Part shown: positions 36,767 through 44,375 of the stretch, piece after piece
How the letters are laid out: each line of letters opens with the position of its first letter
Numbering within the stretch: position 1 is the first letter of the stretch
Source of the DNA: an uncultured Ruminococcus sp.
GTDB taxonomy: Bacteria > Bacillota > Clostridia > Oscillospirales > CAG-272
Assembly: GCA_902782445.1 (NCBI GenBank)
Contig: CACZNC010000015.1
Span: forward strand, 1-64,000
Reading direction: 5' to 3'
Length of the DNA: 64,000 bases
Made by a program: the position numbers and the translations under genes
Notes under the pieces: generated by a model
Told to the model about the DNA's origin: nothing
What the model saw: only the letters and a program-made list of their open reading frames with translations
The model's database searches: none

Positions 36767-37537
36767 ATGCGGCGGAAAATCCTCTCCTTTCTCTCGATGG
36801 CGGGCTTCGCCCTGCTGCTCGCGGGATCCTGCTTCATCCTCGGGCGGGGGGCCTTCGAGCTGGCGGAGACCGCGGCGGTCTCGCAGACGGGGGATCCCGG
36901 ACCGGCAGAGGAGTCCCCCGTCCCATCCGCGCCCGTTCCCCTCGCCGTCATAGATCCGGGGCACGGAGGGGAGGACGGCGGAGCTTCGGTGGCGGGGATC
37001 GTCGAGAAGGACGTGAATCTCGCGGTATCGGAGCGGCTCGGGGATCTCTGCACCCTCTTCGGCCTTCCCGCCCTCCTCACCCGGACGGAGGACGAAATGC
37101 TCTACGACCGCTACGGGGATCTTTCGGACTACGCCGGCAAGCAGAAGACCTACGATCTGCGGAACCGGCTCCGGCTGGCGGAGGAATCGGGGGCGAAGGT
37201 GTTCCTGTCCGTCCATCAGAACCAGTTCCCCCAGACGAAATACAGCGGGATGCAGGTCTGGTACTCCCCGAACGACCCGAAAAGCCGGGAGCTTGCGGAG
37301 CGGATCCGGATCTCCGGGCGGATGCTGCTGGATCCCTACAACACCCGGGAGACCAAAGCGGCGACGAACGCGATCTATCTGCTCCACCGGATGCGGATCC
37401 CGGCGGTCCTCGCGGAATGCGGGTTCCTCTCGAATCCCGAAGAGCGGGAGCTTCTCGCCTCGCCGGAATACGAGGGACGGGTCGCCGCCGCGCTGTTCAT
37501 CCCGCTCATGGAGTTTCTCGTCCGGGAGACGAGATGA
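36767..37537 (+). CDS. cwlD: N-acetylmuramoyl-L-alanine amidase, CwlD-like
   Basis: The 256-residue protein has an N-terminal membrane or signal segment (residues 4-25), then an Amidase_3 domain. Zinc ligands and catalytic residues are visible in VIDPGHGGEDGG, Glu in GIVEKDVNLAV, SVHQNQFPQ and AECGFLSNPEE. CwlD of spore formers removes the peptide from cortex muramic acid, a step toward muramic-delta-lactam. Size, single amidase domain and N-terminal anchor match. Other single-domain amidases share these features, so the symbol is probable rather than certain. The start at 36767 is set by GGAGG at 36756-36760. Confidence 0.75.
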   Translation: MRRKILSFLSMAGFALLLAGSCFILGRGAFELAETAAVSQTGDPGPAEESPVPSAPVPLAVIDPGHGGEDGGASVAGIVEKDVNLAVSERLGDLCTLFGLPALLTRTEDEMLYDRYGDLSDYAGKQKTYDLRNRLRLAEESGAKVFLSVHQNQFPQTKYSGMQVWYSPNDPKSRELAERIRISGRMLLDPYNTRETKAATNAIYLLHRMRIPAVLAECGFLSNPEERELLASPEYEGRVAAALFIPLMEFLVRETR

Positions 37538-37577
37538 CAAAACCGTCCGGGGCTTGGAGCTTTCCGGGCGGTTTCTT
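37538..37577. terminator. Bidirectional terminator between cwlD and the CotF-like gene
   Basis: Arms AAACCGTCCGG and CCGGGCGGTTT pair with one mismatch around a 13-nt loop in the 49-bp gap between the convergent genes. Short T runs follow on each strand. Confidence 0.7.
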
Positions 37578-37586
37578 GATGGGTGC

Positions 37587-38057
37587 TTACTGCGCTTCGA
37601 CCATGTTGTTGGCCTTCATATAGTCGTAGAGCAGCTTGCCGTGGGTCTGTTCTTCCTTCTGGATGTGGTTGAGGGTCTGGCGGACGTTTTCGTCGCGGAA
37701 TTCGAAGATGCAGGTGTCGTAGAGGTGGGAGGCGTGCTTCTCGGTGGAGAGCAGATCGGAGCAGAGGAAGCGGTCCTTTTCGCAGTCGGCGGAAGCGGGG
37801 GCTTTCGTGAAGGACTGGGGCAGGGAGGATCCGCTCCCGGAGTTCGAGCCGGAGCCGGATGGGGAGGGATTCTGCCCCTTTTCGATGGAGTTCAGGGTGG
37901 AGAGGTGCTGACGCTCGACGGACGCGATGCCGCGGAAGAGTTCTTTCAGCTGGCTGTCCCCGGCCTCCTCGGCGTACTTCGAATACTTCTCGATGCAGAT
38001 CTCCTCCTGGCCTTTGAGATCGGAAACAAGCCCGGTTTCCTTCTGATTGAGATTCAT
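37587..38057 (-). CDS. Spore coat protein CotF-like, ferritin-like fold
   Basis: The 156-residue protein has two helical halves, each ending in a ferritin-like Glu-x-x-His motif: IASVERQHLSTL near residues 44-55 and IQKEEQTHGKLL near 132-143. They are joined by a Ser/Gly-rich linker (about 61-78). This layout matches the CotF family of spore coat or spore-associated proteins in Bacillota. The start follows AAAGGAG. A hairpin CCCCC-GGAAAA-GGGGG lies just upstream of the ribosome-binding site. It sits convergent to cwlD, which strengthens a sporulation theme. Metal binding is possible but not shown. Confidence 0.75.
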   Translation of the reverse strand: MNLNQKETGLVSDLKGQEEICIEKYSKYAEEAGDSQLKELFRGIASVERQHLSTLNSIEKGQNPSPSGSGSNSGSGSSLPQSFTKAPASADCEKDRFLCSDLLSTEKHASHLYDTCIFEFRDENVRQTLNHIQKEEQTHGKLLYDYMKANNMVEAQ

Positions 38058-38152
38058 GGAGATTCTCCTTTCCGTTTCCCCCTTTTCCGGGGGAGTACGA
38101 CCGAAGGATTGCCCTCCCCTCCCCCTCTTATGCAGAGCCCCGAAAAAAAGAC

Positions 38153-38181
38153 TTGCAATTTTCCCCCGCGTCGGCTATAAT
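38153..38181 (+). promoter_or_regulatory. Sigma-A promoter of the GH27 gene
   Basis: TTGCAA (38153-38158) and TATAAT (38176-38181) are 17 bp apart, 32 bp before the ATG. Confidence 0.75.
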
Positions 38182-38213
38182 GGAGAGGAAAACACAGACA
38201 ACAAAAAGGAGAC

Positions 38214-39479
38214 ATGGCAATGACGGCAAAGACTTCTCCGATGGGCTGGAACAGCTGGGACTGCTGGGGCGCGGCGGTAAACGAGGAGACCGTGCGGGCA
38301 AACGCGGACTACATGGCGGCGAACCTCAGAGAATTCGGCTGGGAATACGTCGTCGTGGACATTCAGTGGTACGAGCCCTCGGCGTCGAGCCACATGTACC
38401 ACCCCTTCACCGATCTCGACATGGACGAATACTCCCGTCTGCTTCCGGCGGTGAACCGGTTCCCCTCGGCTGCGGGCGGCGCGGGATTCGCTCCTCTGGC
38501 GGAGTACGTCCACTCCCTCGGGCTCAAATTCGGCATCCACATCATGCGCGGGATCCCGCGGCAGGCGGCACACCGGAACACGAAGATCCTCGGGACGGAC
38601 AAAACCGCCCGTGAGATCGCCGATCCCTCCTCGATCTGCGTCTGGAACTCCGACATGTACGGGGTCGACGCCTCGAAGCCGGGAGCCCGGGAATACTACG
38701 AGAGCCTCTTCGCGCTCTACGCTTCCTGGGGCGTGGATTTCGTCAAGTGCGACGACATCGCCCGCGAAATGCCCCGGTGCGAGCGGGAACTGAAACTGAT
38801 CTCCGACGCCGTGAAGAACTGCAGGCGCGAGATCGTGCTGTCCCTCTCCCCCGGACCCGCCCTGCCGGAGAAAGCGGAGCTCTACAAGGAGACCGCGAAC
38901 ATGTGGCGGATCACCGACGATTTCTGGGACGACTGGCGTCTGCTCTACGATATGTTCGACCGCGCGAAGACCTGGTGCATCCACGCGGGACCGGGGCACT
39001 GGCCGGACGCCGACATGCTCCCCGTGGGTCCGATCCGTCAGGTCTACGGCCGGGAGAACCGCACCCGCTTCACGGAGGACGAGCAGAAGACGATGATGAC
39101 CCTTTGGTCTATCATGCGCTCCCCCCTGATGATCGGCGGCGACATGCCCGGATTCGACGTCTTCACCCTCGGGCTCCTGACCAACCGCAGGATCCTCTCG
39201 ATGCACAAAAACGCCCGTCACGCCCATCCGGTCTGGCGGCGGAAAAACGGGGAGGGCGAATCGATCCTCTGGGTCGCCGAGAACGCGGAGGGCGGGCATT
39301 TCCTCGCGCTCTTCAACGCGGGCGAGGATGATGTGGAATTCGACGTTCCCCTTTCCGACGCGGAGATCGGGGGTCCCTGCCGCCTGACGGAGTTCTGGAC
39401 GGGACGTGTGGAAGAGGCGGCGGATTCGATCAAAATCGCGCTTCCGGCTCACGGGGCTGCGGGATTTCTGGCAGTCTGA
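38214..39479 (+). CDS. Glycoside hydrolase family 27 (alpha-galactosidase type)
   Basis: The 421-residue enzyme is a clan GH-D TIM barrel plus a C-terminal beta domain. It starts with the family signature SPMGWNSWDCWG. The nucleophile Asp180 lies in VDFVKCDDI, and the acid/base is Asp235 or Asp236 in WRITDDFWDDW. HAGPGHWPDADML and MRSPLMIGGDM are further hallmarks. GH27 enzymes release alpha-galactose, and some act on beta-L-arabinopyranose. There is no signal peptide, so it is cytoplasmic. AAAAGGAG precedes the ATG. The M6-type peptidase gene starts 15 bp after its stop. Confidence 0.92.
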   Translation: MAMTAKTSPMGWNSWDCWGAAVNEETVRANADYMAANLREFGWEYVVVDIQWYEPSASSHMYHPFTDLDMDEYSRLLPAVNRFPSAAGGAGFAPLAEYVHSLGLKFGIHIMRGIPRQAAHRNTKILGTDKTAREIADPSSICVWNSDMYGVDASKPGAREYYESLFALYASWGVDFVKCDDIAREMPRCERELKLISDAVKNCRREIVLSLSPGPALPEKAELYKETANMWRITDDFWDDWRLLYDMFDRAKTWCIHAGPGHWPDADMLPVGPIRQVYGRENRTRFTEDEQKTMMTLWSIMRSPLMIGGDMPGFDVFTLGLLTNRRILSMHKNARHAHPVWRRKNGEGESILWVAENAEGGHFLALFNAGEDDVEFDVPLSDAEIGGPCRLTEFWTGRVEEAADSIKIALPAHGAAGFLAV

Positions 39480-39494
39480 GCGGGGGGAGAGTCC

Positions 39495-40559
39495 ATGACG
39501 AAATACACCTCTCCGCTGCACGGCCTGAACGCGGGATTCGCCATCGACACGAAAACGGCGGCCGACGCGCGCAGACCCCTCCGGGCTCTGTTCCTCTGCG
39601 TCGATTTTCCGAACAGGCCGGCGGCATCCTGTCCCCATCCCGACCCGCAGTTTTATTACGATCTTCTCGCGGGGGACGGACTGCGGATCTACCGCGCGGT
39701 CTCCTACGGGAGGCTGGATCTTACGATCGAGCTCTTTCCCGGCTGGGTCCGTATGCCGAAGGAGGACGCGGACTACCGGATGGAGCGGGTCATCACATGG
39801 GAGACCCACCGGACCTACATCAAGGACGCCATGAACGCGGCGGAGGGGATCGACTTTGACGCCTGCGACATCCTCTACATCGTCCCGGCGGAGGGAAGCG
39901 CCGTCCCCTATTCCCCCACGATGACGGCGAAGGAATGGCCTGTGCGGGCGAAGAACGGGACGGGCTGCGGGCTCGTCGTCACCTTCGGCGCGGATATGTT
40001 CTCCCGCCGGGGGAAACTGTTCTGCCACGAGAACGGCCATATCCTCGGACTGCCGGATCTCTATCTCTACGAGGTGCCGGAGGGGATCCGCGACTGCTTC
40101 GCCCACTGCGGGCCGTTCGATCTCATGGGCCTGATCGAGGGGACCGCGCCGGACTATATCGGCTGGCACAAATGGAGGCTCGGGTGGATCGATGACGAAC
40201 AGGTCCTCGAAGTCCTCCCGGGGGAGAAGGCGGAGATTGTGCTGACGCCCCTCGGGAAAGCGGGCGGGCTGAAACTCCTGAACCTTCCGCTGGACGGGGA
40301 GAACGGATGTATCGTCGAATACCGTACAGCGGAGGGGCTGGACGCGGAGCTCGAAACGGACGGCGCGGTGTTCTGGAGGATCCGGGGCGGGGTGCCGAAC
40401 GGAGCGGGCTGCGTGACGCTGATCCCGCCGGAGCCCGGGAAATATCTTTGTCCCGATCCCCGCTCCTCAGACGGTCTGATCCGTGCGGGCATGACGGCGG
40501 AGCGGTACGGGATCCGCGTGTTCCACCTCGGCGGGGGGAGGATCCTCGTCGAGAGGTGA
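39495..40559 (+). CDS. M6-family-like metallopeptidase without signal peptide
   Basis: The 354-residue protein has the zinc motif FCHENGHILGLPDLY (HExxH, with a following Asp) near residues 177-191. The met-turn-like FDLMG follows about 24 residues on. Both are typical of immune-inhibitor-A/M6 peptidases. Those enzymes are normally secreted, but this one starts MTKYTSPLHGLNAGF with no signal peptide or propeptide. It follows the GH27 gene by 15 bp with RBS GGGGGGAG and probably shares its transcript. A sugar-linked or intracellular role is only inferred. Confidence 0.75.
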   Translation: MTKYTSPLHGLNAGFAIDTKTAADARRPLRALFLCVDFPNRPAASCPHPDPQFYYDLLAGDGLRIYRAVSYGRLDLTIELFPGWVRMPKEDADYRMERVITWETHRTYIKDAMNAAEGIDFDACDILYIVPAEGSAVPYSPTMTAKEWPVRAKNGTGCGLVVTFGADMFSRRGKLFCHENGHILGLPDLYLYEVPEGIRDCFAHCGPFDLMGLIEGTAPDYIGWHKWRLGWIDDEQVLEVLPGEKAEIVLTPLGKAGGLKLLNLPLDGENGCIVEYRTAEGLDAELETDGAVFWRIRGGVPNGAGCVTLIPPEPGKYLCPDPRSSDGLIRAGMTAERYGIRVFHLGGGRILVER

Positions 40560-40574
40560 TCCTCCGGGCATCAA

Positions 40575-40613
40575 AAAAGACTTCCGGTTTCTGTCCGTGA
40601 AGTCTTCTTTCTT
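40575..40613 (+). terminator. Terminator of the GH27-peptidase operon
   Basis: Arms AAGACTTC and GAAGTCTT pair perfectly around a 12-nt loop and are followed by CTTTCTTTTC, 18 bp after the peptidase stop. Confidence 0.75.
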
Positions 40614-40616
40614 TTC

Positions 40617-40913
40617 ATACTATATCCCTTCTAAGGAGATACGCGGCTTCTTTGAAAAGAAGCCTGGCAAGAAACTTCAATTGGGGCAGAACAAGGCTGA
40701 CTCCATTTCGTCATATAGCCATCCAACCATATCAGAGTTATTGTTCGTGGGCTCAATGTTACGGCTGACATAAGCGAGAATTCCCAAAGGGGATTCTCGG
40801 GGGTGGGACGGCCCGTGTCATGTTTGGATATATGACATTCCCACCCCGTCGTTCGCACTCTACGGAGAGCGATCAAAACCCATGAAGATAGCTCCATAGA
40901 AGGAAAACAGTAT
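40617..40913 (-). repeat. Interspersed repeat family B, copy B3 (longest, with an extra hairpin module)
   Basis: The ends ATACTATATCCCTTCTA and TAGAAGGAAAACAGTAT are inverted repeats (14 of 17 matches). Between the conserved blocks, where other copies have a short hairpin, this copy carries about 95 bp with nested palindromes. These are CGAGAAT/ATTCTCG around a CCC/GGG core, and GGGGTGGGA/TCCCACCCC enclosing TGTCAT/ATGACA. Its last base is the outer base of the radA stop codon. It takes up the gap 40560-40912 together with the terminator. The left boundary is good to 1-2 bp. Confidence 0.85.
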
Positions 40914-42322
40914 CAGGATTCTTTTTCCGGGGCGGGGTCCGGCTTTTTGTCCCGGAACAGCCGCAGCGCGTCGTAGATCCCGGTCATGGGGATGAGTTCC
41001 GCGCCGTCGGGGAGGTCCGGGAGAGTCCCGGCGCAGCGTTTCGGCAGGGCGAGCTTTGTGAATCCGAGACGGAAGGCCTCGTTCGCGCGCTGGGGGGCGG
41101 AGGCGACCGAACGGAATTCCCCCGACAGCCCGAGTTCCCCGAAGACGATCACGTCGTCCGGGACCGGGATGTCGCGCAGGGAGGAGATCAGGGCGAAGCA
41201 GACCGCCGCGTCCGCCGCAGGTTCGTCCAGACGCAGGCCCCCGATCACGTTGAGATACACGTCGCAGGCGGAGAATTTCAGTCCCAGCCGCTTTTCGAGG
41301 ACGGCGAGGAGCAGGCACATCCGGTTGTAGTCCACGCCGTTCGCAGTGCGCCGGGGCGAGGGGAAGACCGTCGGGGTGACGAGAGCCTGGATCTCGGCGA
41401 TCAGGGGGCGGCTCCCCTCCATCACGCAGACGGCGCAGCTCCCGCTCACCCCCGTCGGACGGCCTTCGAGGAGCATGGCGGAGGGATTCGCGACTTCCTC
41501 GAGTCCATGCTCCTCCATCGAGAAGACCCCGATCTCGTTCGTCGACCCGAAGCGGTTCTTGACGGCCCGGACGATCCGGTGGGGCATCCGGCGGTCGCCC
41601 TCGAAGGTCAGAACGGCGTCAACCATGTGTTCGAGCACCTTCGGGCCCGCGATCCCGCCCTCCTTGTTCACGTGCCCCACGATCACCACGGAGGCCCCGT
41701 CCGTCTTTGCCCTCTCGATCATCCGGGAGGCGCATTCCCGCACCTGGGTCACGCTGCCCGCGGAGGAGGCCGCATCCTCGCAGACCATCGTCTGGATGGA
41801 GTCCACGATCATGAGATCCGGCTTCAGCTTGTCGTATTCCGAGAGGATCGCTTCGATGACCGTCTCCGTGAGCACGTAGAGCTGGGAAGCGTTCACCCCC
41901 AGACGGTCCGCCCGCATTTTGAGCTGGGAGCGCGATTCCTCCCCCGAGACGTAGAGCACCTTGCAGGAGTCGCCGATCTGTCCGCAGAGCTGCATGAGGA
42001 GCGTGGATTTTCCGATCCCCGGTTCCCCGGCCAGAAGAACGACGGAGCCCTCCACGAGCCCGCCGCCGAGCACCCGGTCGAGCTCCCCGATCCCGGTGGA
42101 ATGGCGCAGATATGCGGGCGCTTCGAAATCCCCGAACCGGACGGCGTGGTCCCGCTCCCGTCCTCCCGTCAGCCGTCCTCCTTTTGCGGCGGATTTCGGG
42201 GGAGCGGAGTATGTCTCCTCCTCGAAGGTGTTCCACTCTCCGCACTGGGGACAGCGGCCGAGCCATTTCGCGCTCTGGTAATCGCAGTTTTTGCAGGTAT
42301 AGACGGTCTTCGTGTTTTTCAT
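40913..42322 (-). CDS. radA: DNA repair protein RadA
   Basis: RadA (Sms) is a RecA-like branch-migration ATPase in recombination repair. The 469-residue protein starts with a zinc finger (CKNCDYQSAKWLGRCPQC). Walker A AGEPGIGKSTLL follows near residue 93, then the RadA-specific VKNRFGSTNEIGVF, and a C-terminal Lon-like domain (VGGLRLDEPAADAAVCFAL). The ATG at 42322 is preceded by GGGAG; an upstream extension to 42385 runs through the promoter and is rejected. The stop codon coincides with the end of repeat B3, so the last residues (PEKES) may have been set by that insertion. Confidence 0.96.
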   Translation of the reverse strand: MKNTKTVYTCKNCDYQSAKWLGRCPQCGEWNTFEEETYSAPPKSAAKGGRLTGGRERDHAVRFGDFEAPAYLRHSTGIGELDRVLGGGLVEGSVVLLAGEPGIGKSTLLMQLCGQIGDSCKVLYVSGEESRSQLKMRADRLGVNASQLYVLTETVIEAILSEYDKLKPDLMIVDSIQTMVCEDAASSAGSVTQVRECASRMIERAKTDGASVVIVGHVNKEGGIAGPKVLEHMVDAVLTFEGDRRMPHRIVRAVKNRFGSTNEIGVFSMEEHGLEEVANPSAMLLEGRPTGVSGSCAVCVMEGSRPLIAEIQALVTPTVFPSPRRTANGVDYNRMCLLLAVLEKRLGLKFSACDVYLNVIGGLRLDEPAADAAVCFALISSLRDIPVPDDVIVFGELGLSGEFRSVASAPQRANEAFRLGFTKLALPKRCAGTLPDLPDGAELIPMTGIYDALRLFRDKKPDPAPEKES

Positions 42323-42356
42323 CGCGGGCTCCCGGCTGTTTTTTCTTTCTTCCCGT

Positions 42357-42385
42357 ATTATACCGCATCCCGGCGGATTTCGCAA
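42357..42385 (-). promoter_or_regulatory. Sigma-A promoter of radA
   Basis: Read leftward, TTGCGA (42380-42385) and TATAAT (42357-42362) are 17 bp apart, with TGCGG before the -10 box. Confidence 0.75.
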
Positions 42386-42489
42386 GAGCGGCTTTGCAAT
42401 TCCTCCCCGCGGAAAAGGCCCGGGAAAGCCCCGACAGGCCGTTTTTTGCTTAAAATTCTGAAAATTACGTTAAAAAAACGCCGGGCATC

Positions 42490-42518
42490 TTGTAAAGTGG
42501 ACGCGGTTCAAGTATAAT
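42490..42518 (+). promoter_or_regulatory. Sigma-A promoter of the AI-2E-type permease gene
   Basis: TTGTAA (42490-42495) and TATAAT (42513-42518) are 17 bp apart, 34 bp before the ATG. Confidence 0.7.
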
Positions 42519-42552
42519 AATCGGAGAAGAACGGCGGGAAGGAGAACGGACG

Positions 42553-43890
42553 ATGAAATTTGAGTGGACTCCCGAGGATACGAAGGGCATGAAGAAATGG
42601 ATCCCCGCGGTCGTTGCGATCCTGGCGGTCCCCGTGCTCCTCTTCCTCTGGCATCAGGGAATGATCGGCGCTTTCTTCAAAAACTGCATCCGGGTGATGA
42701 AGCCCCTGTTCTACGCCATCGTGATCGCCTATATCCTCTGGCCGATGATGCGGTTTTTCGAGCAGAAGGTCTTCGCGCCGCTCCGTAAGGAAAAGCCCCG
42801 GACGCGCCTGATCCGCCTGCTCTCCCTCCTCTGCACCTACGTCATTTTCCTTCTGATCCTCGCGCTGTTCTTCTCGACGGTGATCCCGCAGATCGTCGAC
42901 AGCCTGACGTCCCTTCTCGAAAGGACCAAGAACTTTATCGGCACCGTGCAGGAATGGTTCCTGAACCTCTCGCCGGAGACGCCGGTCGTCGGTCCGATCA
43001 TCGCCTCCTCCCTCTTCGGGGAACTGCGGAGCAAGCTCTCCGACCTCATCATCCGCGCGGGCGAGTGGCTCTACACCAATATGTACTCCATCATGTCCAA
43101 CGCGGGCACCTATGTCACCACCTTCGCGACGGAAACCAAAAACGTCGTCCTCGGCATCGTCTTCGGCGTGTACTTCCTGCTCTTCAAGGAGAATCTCTTC
43201 GCGCAGCTGCGAAAGCTGAACCACTCCTTCCTGCCGGACAAGGCCTACGACCGCATCCTGCACTACGTCACCCTCACGGACCACACCTTCGGCGGATTCA
43301 TCAACGGAAAGCTGCTCGACTCCCTCATCATCGGCCTGCTCTGCTTCATCCTGATGAAGATCTTCCGTATGCCCTACGCCCCCCTCATCAGCATGATCGT
43401 CGGCATCACCAACGTGATCCCGTTCTTCGGTCCCCTGATCGGCGCGATCCCCTCGGCGTTCTTCATCCTGATCGCCGAGCCGAAAATGACCCTGTGGTTC
43501 ATTCTTCTGATCGTCCTGCTCCAGCAGCTCGACGGCAACGTGATCGGCCCGAAGATCCTCGGCGACTTCGTCGGGCTCAATCCCCTCTGGATCATCGTCT
43601 CCATCACGATCATGGGCGGGTTCTTCGGCGTGTTCGGCATGTTCTTCGGCGTTCCCACATTCGCCGTGATCTACGCGGTCATCAAGGAACTGACGGAAAA
43701 GCGTCTGGTCAAAATCGGGAAGCCCCCCGAGACGGAGAACTACTATCAGGATCCCGCCTACGAGGAGATCGTCAATCCGAAACGCCACGAGCTGAAACTC
43801 CCCTCCCTTCCCGTCCCGAAGCAGGTCGCCGACCGCCTCGACCGGTTCTTTGCGAAATTGAAAGAACGGATTGGGAGAAAAAAGAAATAA
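42553..43890 (+). CDS. AI-2E family transporter (TqsA/YdiK-like membrane protein)
   Basis: The 445-residue protein has about eight membrane helices. The C-terminal half contains the family pattern GGFINGKLLDSLIIGLLCF, ISMIVGITNVIPFFGPLIGAIPSA and LQQLDGNVIGPKILGD. Members export autoinducer-2 or act as sodium/proton antiporters; the name is a family name and the substrate here is unknown. A basic C-terminal tail of about 70 residues (ending RIGRKKK) is cytoplasmic. RBS is GGAAGGAG. Its stop codon lies 3 bp before repeat B4. Confidence 0.88.
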   Translation: MKFEWTPEDTKGMKKWIPAVVAILAVPVLLFLWHQGMIGAFFKNCIRVMKPLFYAIVIAYILWPMMRFFEQKVFAPLRKEKPRTRLIRLLSLLCTYVIFLLILALFFSTVIPQIVDSLTSLLERTKNFIGTVQEWFLNLSPETPVVGPIIASSLFGELRSKLSDLIIRAGEWLYTNMYSIMSNAGTYVTTFATETKNVVLGIVFGVYFLLFKENLFAQLRKLNHSFLPDKAYDRILHYVTLTDHTFGGFINGKLLDSLIIGLLCFILMKIFRMPYAPLISMIVGITNVIPFFGPLIGAIPSAFFILIAEPKMTLWFILLIVLLQQLDGNVIGPKILGDFVGLNPLWIIVSITIMGGFFGVFGMFFGVPTFAVIYAVIKELTEKRLVKIGKPPETENYYQDPAYEEIVNPKRHELKLPSLPVPKQVADRLDRFFAKLKERIGRKKK

Positions 43891-43893
43891 ATG

Positions 43894-43989
43894 ATACTAT
43901 ATTCCTTCTATAAAGCTGTCTTCATGGGTTTTGATCGCTCTCCGTAGAATGCGAACGGCCTTGCCGTGAGCTCGCGAAGGATAACCCTG
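43894..43989 (+). repeat. Interspersed repeat family B, copy B4 (left part only, 96 bp)
   Basis: The 96 bp are identical base for base to 54534-54629 of copy B5, from ATACTATATTCCTTC through the ACGGC-CTT-GCCGT hairpin to GATAACCCTG. The right part and terminal repeat are missing, and the sequence changes abruptly to GC-rich unique DNA. Confidence 0.9.
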
Positions 43990-44037
43990 ATGTGCGGCGG
44001 AGGGCTTTCTGTATCGTTCGGAAGGATAGCGGGGGAA

Positions 44038-44361
44038 TCAGAACAATCCCCCGTTGTACTTCTTCTGGGCGCGGATCAGCAGGACGACGGAAACGGCGAT
44101 CCCGACAAACAGCACCGCCAGCGAAGCCGAGGAAAGGAACCTGTTTTCCCCGAACAGCGCAAAGATCCCGCTGAGATCGAAGGATCCGGCGAGGACGAAA
44201 AGTCCCGCTGCCATCGCTCTGCCGTAAGCCGGGAGGTCTTCTTCCTTTACGTTCATCTGGTGGTAATCGTGGATCAGGCCGGTCCTGCCCCGGTAAATCA
44301 GCGCGCCGACTGCCCACAGCAGGGCCGAGGTCAGAAACATGAGCGCGGCATACAGAATCAT
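44038..44361 (-). CDS. DUF3784-like small membrane protein
   Basis: The 107-residue protein has three hydrophobic helices (about residues 2-22, 47-68 and 77-97). A conserved-looking cytoplasmic segment, GRTGLIHDYHQMNVKEEDLPAYGRAMA, lies between the first two, the pattern of DUF3784 proteins common in Clostridia. Their function is unknown. The start follows AGGAGGG. It lies 14 bp after the lipoprotein gene on the same strand and probably shares its transcript. Confidence 0.78.
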   Translation of the reverse strand: MILYAALMFLTSALLWAVGALIYRGRTGLIHDYHQMNVKEEDLPAYGRAMAAGLFVLAGSFDLSGIFALFGENRFLSSASLAVLFVGIAVSVVLLIRAQKKYNGGLF

Positions 44362-44375
44362 TCTGTTCCCTCCTT

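Noticed and set aside
34283-37540. 1085-codon minus-strand open frame across the propeller, Gfo/Idh and cwlD genes
   Set aside because: It spans three real genes plus intergenic DNA on the other strand and shows shadow composition with no recognisable domains.
38061-38160. Sporulation-type promoter upstream of the CotF-like gene (GCATAAGAG)
   Set aside because: The -10 lacks the final T, and no -35 box lies at the right distance.
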